Of a DNA stretch of 18,754 bases, positions 14,877-18,754 are shown piece after piece. The notes beneath the pieces were generated by a model. That model worked only from the letters and a program-made list of their open reading frames with translations. It was not told where the DNA came from and searched no databases. Within the stretch, counting starts at the first letter, position 1. Every line of letters starts with the position of its first letter. The position numbers and the translations under genes were made by a program. The DNA comes from an uncultured Propionibacteriaceae bacterium (GTDB lineage: Bacteria; Actinomycetota; Actinomycetes; Propionibacteriales; Propionibacteriaceae), in contig CALKHV010000013.1 of the NCBI GenBank assembly GCA_937988865.1, positions 1-18,754 on the forward strand, read 5' to 3'.

Positions 14877-16169
14877 ATGACCGAGACCCACCACGAGGCA
14901 CCGGGCTCGGGACGCGTCCTGACGATGTCGACGGTGGCGTTCACCTTGATGTTCGCCACGTGGCTGATGTTCGGAATCCTGGGCAAGCCCATCCAGCAGG
15001 AGTTCAAGCTCACCGACGTCCAGCTCTCGTGGGTGAGCGCCGTGGCGGTCCTCAACGGCTCGATGTGGCGGCTGCCTGCCGGCATGCTCGCCGACCGCAT
15101 CGGCGGACGCAAGGTCATGACCTTCCTGCTGGCCAGCGGCGCGGTGGGCGCCTGGCTGGTGCAGTACGCCAGCAGCTACCACATGCTGCTCGTCCTGGCC
15201 TTCGTCGTCGGCTTCGTCGGCAACTCCTTCAGCGTGGGCATCGCGTGGAACTCCGCCTGGTTCACCCCGCACCGCCAGGGGTTCGCCCTCGGCCTGTTCG
15301 GCGCCGGCAACGTGGGGGCATCGGTGACGAAGCTCATCGGCCCGGTCATCATCAGCGCGACAGCGGGCACCACGTGGTACTTCGGCGTCCAGGGCGGCTG
15401 GCGGGTCATCCCGGTGATTTACGCGGTCCTGCTCGCAGTCTGGGCTGTGCTGACCTGGTTCATCACGCCCAGCCAGGACCGGATGGCAGGGTCGTCGAAG
15501 ACGATCCGCCAGATGCTGGAACCGCTCAAGCACGTGCAGGTGTGGCGCTTCAGCCTCTACTACGTCGTCGTATTCGGTGCCTACGTCGCACTGTCCGCCG
15601 TGCTTCCCAAGTACTACATGGACAACTTCGGCCTCAGCCTGGCCAGGGCCGGACTGATCACGACGACGTTCATCTTCCCGGCGTCCCTGCTGCGGCCGCT
15701 GGGCGGCTGGGCGTCCGATCTGTGGGGCGCCCGCAACGCCATGTACTTCTCGCTGACCATGATGATGCTGACCACCGCGATCCTCTCGATCCCCAGCGGT
15801 GTCAGGAACGGGGAGGCCTTCGGGCTCCCTCTCTGGGTGTTCGTCTCCATCGTCTTCCTCGTGGGGTGCTCGATGGGCATCGGGAAGGCTGCGGTCTACA
15901 AGCACATCCCCACCTACTTCCCCACGAACGTCGGTTCGGTCGGTGGGCTCGTGGGCATGCTCGGCGGCCTGGGCGGGTTCTTCCTGCCACCCCTGTTCGC
16001 GTACACGAGGGAGTGGACGAACCTCTCGTCGAGCACCTTCGTCGTCCTCTTCCTCTTCACCCTCAGCGCGTCCGTCTGGATGCACTTCGCCATCCGGAAC
16101 CTGAAGCGCACCGCCAACGAGTTCCCCAACGACGTCGTCGAACCCGCAGTACTCGAGCCAAGGAGCTGA
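14877..16169 (+). CDS. NarK1-type nitrate transporter (MFS)
   Basis: A 430-residue 12-helix MFS transporter of the nitrate/nitrite porter family. Signature 1 is around 112-129 (GFVGNSFSVGIAWNSAWF). Signature 2 is around 334-365 (GIGKAAVYKHIPTYFPTN then VGGLVGMLGGLGGFFLPP). The substrate arginines are Arg65 (MWRLPAGMLADR) and Arg273 (LLRPLGGWASD). The signature resembles NarK1-type proteins, which are thought to import nitrate with protons; this subtype call is inference. ATG 14877 follows GAAGG at seven bases; longer in-frame upstream codons run into the control region and are rejected. It ends seven bases before the second transporter. Known nitrate context confirms the substrate. Confidence 0.9.
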   Translation: MTETHHEAPGSGRVLTMSTVAFTLMFATWLMFGILGKPIQQEFKLTDVQLSWVSAVAVLNGSMWRLPAGMLADRIGGRKVMTFLLASGAVGAWLVQYASSYHMLLVLAFVVGFVGNSFSVGIAWNSAWFTPHRQGFALGLFGAGNVGASVTKLIGPVIISATAGTTWYFGVQGGWRVIPVIYAVLLAVWAVLTWFITPSQDRMAGSSKTIRQMLEPLKHVQVWRFSLYYVVVFGAYVALSAVLPKYYMDNFGLSLARAGLITTTFIFPASLLRPLGGWASDLWGARNAMYFSLTMMMLTTAILSIPSGVRNGEAFGLPLWVFVSIVFLVGCSMGIGKAAVYKHIPTYFPTNVGSVGGLVGMLGGLGGFFLPPLFAYTREWTNLSSSTFVVLFLFTLSASVWMHFAIRNLKRTANEFPNDVVEPAVLEPRS

Positions 16170-16176
16170 CCAAACC

Positions 16177-17580
16177 ATGAGCAGTACTTCAATGAGTGGG
16201 GACACCCGCACCGGCGGAGAGTGGCTCCAGCAGTGGAACCCGCAGGACGAGGCGACCTGGAACAAGTCGCTCGCCTGGCGGACGCTGTGGATCACGACCT
16301 TCTCGCTGACCATGTGCTTCGTCGCCTGGTTCCTCCCCAGCGCGATCATCCCCAAGCTCAATGCGCTCGGCTACAGCTTCACGAAGTCGCAGCTCTACTG
16401 GATGGCGTCCATGCCCGGTCTGGCCGCCGGCTTCCTCCGCATGGCCTGGATGGTGCTCCCGCCCATGATCGGGACGCGCAAGATGGTGGCGATCACCTCG
16501 CTGCTCCTGGTGGCGCCCACGCTCGGCTGGGGCGTCCGCGTCATGTCGCCGACGGCCCCCTACTGGGAACTGATGGTTCTGGCCTTCCTCGCCGGCATCG
16601 GCGGCGGCGCCTTCTCGGGCTTCATGCCCTCGACCTCGTACTTCTTCCCGAAGCGACTCCAGGGAACCGCGCTCGGCCTGCAGGCCGGCATCGGCAACTT
16701 CGGCGTCTCGCTGGTGCAGCTCGCCACCCCGTGGCTCATCGGCTTCTCGATGATCGGCTTCCTGGGTAGCAGCCAGCAGATGAAGGTGGGTGCGGGTGTC
16801 AAGGAGGTCTGGTACCAGAACGCGGCCTTCGTGTGGATCCCGCTCATGGTCATCATCGGCGTCATCGCGTGGTTCTTCCTGAAGTCCGTGCCGATCAAGG
16901 CCAACATCCGTCAGCAGTTCGACATCTTCGGCAACGTCGACACCTGGCTGATGACCGTGCTCTACATCATGACCTTCGGCACCTTCTCGGGGCTCGCGGC
17001 CCAGTTCGGCCTGCTCATGGCCAACCTCTACGGCACGGGCAACTCAGAGATCGTCTCGGGTACGGGTGCGGCCTACAAGGTGCTGATCGAGGGCTACACG
17101 GTTCCCGATCCGGTCAAGTACGTCTTCCTCGGGCCGCTGATCGGCGCGGGCGCCCGCGTCGCCTTCTCACCCCTCACCGACAAGATGGGTGGCGCGATCT
17201 GGTCGCTCGTCTCGGGCGTCGGCCTCGTCGGGTCCATCGCCTTCACGATGACGGGCCTCGTACCTGACACGACGTCAGCGGCCACGCTCGACAGTGGCTT
17301 CTCGCGCTTCCTGTGGGGCATGCTCGCGATCTTCCTGTTCTCGGGGATCGGCAACGCCTCGACCTTCAAGCAGATGCCGATGATCTTCGAACCGCGCCAG
17401 GCCGGCGGAGTCATCGGGTGGACGGCGGCCATCGCGGCCTTCGGGCCGTTCCTCTTCGGCATGGGCCTCACCACGATCGGCGTCGTGCCGTTCTACGCAC
17501 TTGGCATCGTCTGGGCCCTCATGTGCATCGGCATCGTGTGGGTGCGCTACGCGCGTCCGGGGGCGCCTCGGAAGAGCTGA
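16177..17580 (+). CDS. narK: NarK2-type nitrate/nitrite antiporter (MFS)
   Basis: A 467-residue MFS transporter close to the E. coli NarK/NarU pattern: WNPQDEATWNKSLAWRTLWI before helix 1, LNALGYSFTKSQLYW, and PGLAAGFLRMAWMVLPP with Arg88. Signature 1 follows as GIGGGAFSGFMPSTSYFFP (about 139-157), then GAGARVAFSPLTDKMGG with Arg326. The signature 2 region is GIGNASTFKQMPMIF. Such proteins exchange nitrate for nitrite. An extra loop of about 30 residues precedes helix 8 (around 285-315), typical of NarK2 types. AAGGAG at 16160-16165 lies inside the previous gene; the GTG/ATG choice is Met1 (16177), with Met6 as alternative. A strong hairpin follows 15 bases after the stop. In some bacteria NarK1 and NarK2 are fused; here they are separate. 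Confidence 0.92.
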   Translation: MSSTSMSGDTRTGGEWLQQWNPQDEATWNKSLAWRTLWITTFSLTMCFVAWFLPSAIIPKLNALGYSFTKSQLYWMASMPGLAAGFLRMAWMVLPPMIGTRKMVAITSLLLVAPTLGWGVRVMSPTAPYWELMVLAFLAGIGGGAFSGFMPSTSYFFPKRLQGTALGLQAGIGNFGVSLVQLATPWLIGFSMIGFLGSSQQMKVGAGVKEVWYQNAAFVWIPLMVIIGVIAWFFLKSVPIKANIRQQFDIFGNVDTWLMTVLYIMTFGTFSGLAAQFGLLMANLYGTGNSEIVSGTGAAYKVLIEGYTVPDPVKYVFLGPLIGAGARVAFSPLTDKMGGAIWSLVSGVGLVGSIAFTMTGLVPDTTSAATLDSGFSRFLWGMLAIFLFSGIGNASTFKQMPMIFEPRQAGGVIGWTAAIAAFGPFLFGMGLTTIGVVPFYALGIVWALMCIGIVWVRYARPGAPRKS

Positions 17581-17595
17581 TCCGCCAGACTCACC

Positions 17596-17636
17596 AGGGC
17601 CTGCGGCGTCTCCCCGATGGGGGCGCCGTAGGCTCT
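17596..17636 (+). terminator. 18-bp hairpin after the narK genes
   Basis: Bases 17596-17613 pair without interruption with 17619-17636 (14 Watson-Crick and 4 G-T pairs) around a five-base loop CCGAT. TCTGTTGTG follows, a weak T-rich tail. It begins 15 bases after the transporter stop and ends six bases before the MOSC GTG, so it either terminates narK transcription or hides the start of the next gene. Confidence 0.6.
17629..17634 (+). promoter_or_regulatory. possible -10 box TAGGCT for a leaderless MOSC gene
   Basis: TAGGCT lies in the 3' arm of the hairpin and is followed by eight bases and GTG 17643, the same layout as at 17-29 and 6989-6975. There is no Shine-Dalgarno for this GTG, which supports a leaderless start. 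No clear -35. Confidence 0.3.
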
Positions 17637-17637
17637 T

Positions 17638-17676
17638 CTGTTGTGACCTCCCTCGCCCCTGTTGTGACCTCCCTCG
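17638..17676 (+). repeat. 21-base-period direct duplication at the MOSC start
   Basis: CTGTTGTGACCTCCCTCG occurs perfectly at 17638-17655 and again at 17659-17676. The 21-base period keeps frame and duplicates the candidate start codon, so the gene has two GTG starts in identical context (17643 and 17664), each followed by Thr-Ser-Leu. Confidence 0.85.
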
Positions 17677-18317
17677 ACGCCGTGTTCACCGGTCGGCTCC
17701 AGCCCCTCGGCCCGAAAGGGCTGCCCAGCGGGATCCTGAAGACGCCCGTGTCGGGGATGGTGCAGATCGGCGTGACCGGAATCGAGGGTGACGAGCAGGG
17801 TGATCGGCGTGTGCACGGCGGGCCCGAGAAGGCCGTCCATTACTACCCGGCAGCGAGTTACGCGACTCTTGCAGCGCACCGGCCGGAGTTGGCCCCGGTG
17901 CTGGTGCCTGGCTCGCTCGGGGAGAACCTCTCCGGCGGTCTGACCGAGGCGGACGTGTGCATCGGCGACGTCTATCGTGTGGGCACGGCAGAACTCGAGG
18001 TCTCGCAGCTGAGGAGGCCGTGCTGGAAGATCGAGGCACGGTTCGAGGCTGAGGGGCTGATCGAGGTGGTCAACCGCACCGGGTGCACGGGCTGGTACTT
18101 CAGGGTGCGGACGCCGGGTGAGTGTGGCGTGGGCGATGAGGTCGACTTGCTCGAGCGGCCCTCGCCCGGGCTGACGCTGGCCCGCTATCACGCAGCCGAG
18201 ATGAATCAGGACGCAGAAGCCGCCGAATTGCGCCTGCTGGCCGTTGCGCCGGCGCTGAACAAGAACTGGGCATCGCGGTTACTGGCGCGGGCGGAGTTTC
18301 TGGAGTCGGCTGAGTAG
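17643..18317 (+). CDS. MOSC-domain protein, YiiM-like
   Basis: A 224-residue MOSC protein, the same length as E. coli YiiM. Seen: SGILKTPVSGMVQIGVTGIEGD (about 29-50), RRVHGGPEKAVHYYP (about 55-69), SLGENLSGG, and RRPCWKIEAR with Cys127 as the conserved active-site cysteine. MOSC proteins bind Moco and catalyse reductions such as of N-hydroxylated bases or confer resistance to them; the substrate here is not known. GTG 17643 and GTG 17664 (217 residues) are both plausible because of a 21-base duplication. It sits after the narK hairpin, probably with its own promoter; presence beside Moco genes fits a Moco-dependent enzyme. Confidence 0.85.
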   Translation: MTSLAPVVTSLDAVFTGRLQPLGPKGLPSGILKTPVSGMVQIGVTGIEGDEQGDRRVHGGPEKAVHYYPAASYATLAAHRPELAPVLVPGSLGENLSGGLTEADVCIGDVYRVGTAELEVSQLRRPCWKIEARFEAEGLIEVVNRTGCTGWYFRVRTPGECGVGDEVDLLERPSPGLTLARYHAAEMNQDAEAAELRLLAVAPALNKNWASRLLARAEFLESAE

Positions 18318-18482
18318 CTACCCCGGGTGACCCGAGTTCCTGGTGGACGTTGTTGGGCTGTCCAGAGATCTGCTCGGGCACGTGATCTGCAACGGCAAGA
18401 CCAGTCGGAGCGTCGCGACGTACACCGCCACCTCGGCAAGACCAATGAACGTGGTCAGGTGCTGTGAGGGGGGGTGTGACAC

Positions 18483-18530
18483 GTCGAGGTCTTCCCGATG
18501 GGCGGTGTTCCATCATCGGTTGACCTCGAC
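18483..18530. repeat. long two-part inverted repeat
   Basis: GTCGAGGTC (18483-18491) pairs with GACCTCGAC (18522-18530), and CCGATG (18495-18500) pairs with CATCGG (18514-18519). The 15 paired bases are split by a small TTC/TT internal loop and capped by a 13-base loop. No T-tract follows. It lies 165 bases after the MOSC stop, so it could be a terminator, a small RNA element or a mobile repeat. Confidence 0.6.
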
Positions 18531-18592
18531 CCACATCCCCGCACCGACCCGGGACCGTCAGCTTCTTACACCCGGGACTGGGATGGACCTGC

Positions 18593-18694
18593 TTCCCTGC
18601 GGACGCAACGAATCGGCGCGTCCGGGGGACGGTTGGGGGGTGTTTCCCTGCGGATGCAAGGGAGCGGTCCCGGCCGGGGGGTGGTTGGTCACCC
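18593..18694 (+). repeat. two imperfect tandem copies of a ~51-base unit
   Basis: TTCCCTGCGGAYGCAA occurs at 18593-18608 and 18644-18659. A second conserved block, GKCCGGGGGRYGGTTGG, follows at 18620-18636 and 18672-18688. The middle of each unit differs. Both copies are G-rich on the plus strand. More copies could lie outside the window. Confidence 0.6.
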
Positions 18695-18754
18695 AGGCCC
18701 TCGGGTTCCTGTGGATGGCCCGGAACGTTCCACAGATCTGGGTTCTGGTGACGG

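Larger units (their letters stand above)
18318..18754. other. 437-base stretch without a convincing gene
   Basis: No reading frame here has family features or a credible ribosome site. It contains an 11-base direct repeat (CGGCAAGACCA at 18393-18403 and 18434-18444), a long hairpin at 18483-18530 and imperfect tandem repeats at 18593-18694. One plus-strand frame stays open and ends in a stop at about 18469 (tail HRHLGKTNERGQVL); I cannot assign it, and it might be the worn end of a lost gene. Confidence 0.5.

Noticed and set aside
14580..16361. 593-residue minus-strand frame across narK1 and the control region
   Set aside because: Antisense to a clear transporter, highly charged and repetitive in composition, crosses the divergent promoter region.
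18100..18534. 144-residue minus-strand frame overlapping the MOSC gene
   Set aside because: Mostly Pro/Arg/Ala-rich antisense of the MOSC 3' half, no ribosome site, no family resemblance.
18600..18624. Seven-pair hairpin as a terminator
   Set aside because: CGGACGC/GCGTCCG pairs but is followed by a run of G rather than T; more likely a by-product of two neighbouring GGACGC copies.
18318..18754. Insertion sequence or CRISPR array in the tail
   Set aside because: No transposase motif, no terminal inverted repeats with target duplication, and only two diverged repeat units with no spacer regularity.

Overview
This window comes from a high-GC actinobacterium. The evidence is GC-rich codon use, many GTG starts, start/stop overlaps throughout, two copies of a small domain I recognise as the actinobacterial DUF6457 family, and -10-like boxes sitting directly in front of start codons, as in leaderless genes. 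The genus cannot be fixed from the sequence. Its theme is nitrate respiration together with synthesis of the molybdenum cofactor (bis-MGD) that nitrate reductase needs.

Layout. (1) Positions 29-3138, plus strand: a winged-helix regulator with a three-cysteine C-terminal motif, a small cupin, then mogA, moaE and moaA, overlapping one another. (2) Positions 3142-14583, minus strand: one almost gap-free run of eleven genes. In transcription order it is a second regulator of the same three-cysteine type, narG, narH, narJ, narI, a stand-alone DUF6457 gene, moeB, moeA, moaC, mobA fused to a second DUF6457 domain, and moaD. (3) Positions 14584-14876: a divergent control region holding the only AT-rich patch I noticed. 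(4) Positions 14877-17580, plus strand: two NarK-type nitrate/nitrite transporters in tandem, closed by an 18-bp hairpin. (5) Positions 17643-18317: a MOSC-domain (YiiM-like) protein. (6) Positions 18318-18754: no convincing gene, but a long hairpin and imperfect tandem repeats.

How it works together. The transporters bring nitrate in and export nitrite. NarGHI reduces nitrate with quinol electrons, and NarJ assembles the enzyme. MoaA/MoaC make cPMP, MoaD/MoaE/MoeB insert the dithiolene sulfur, MogA/MoeA insert molybdenum, and MobA adds GMP. The core pathway is complete here; a molybdate transporter is not seen. The two regulators are plausible Fe-S-type redox sensors.

Most notable observations: (a) the hexamer GGACGC/GCGTCC occurs about 140 times by hand count, roughly five times what base composition predicts, on both strands and in all frames, even dictating rare Gly codons; (b) convergent moaA and moaD end in one perfect palindrome whose two arms each encode the functional Gly-Gly-stop; (c) MobA is fused in frame to DUF6457 with a well-placed internal Shine-Dalgarno and ATG, while a second DUF6457 gene sits in the same operon; (d) two related three-cysteine regulators bracket the system.
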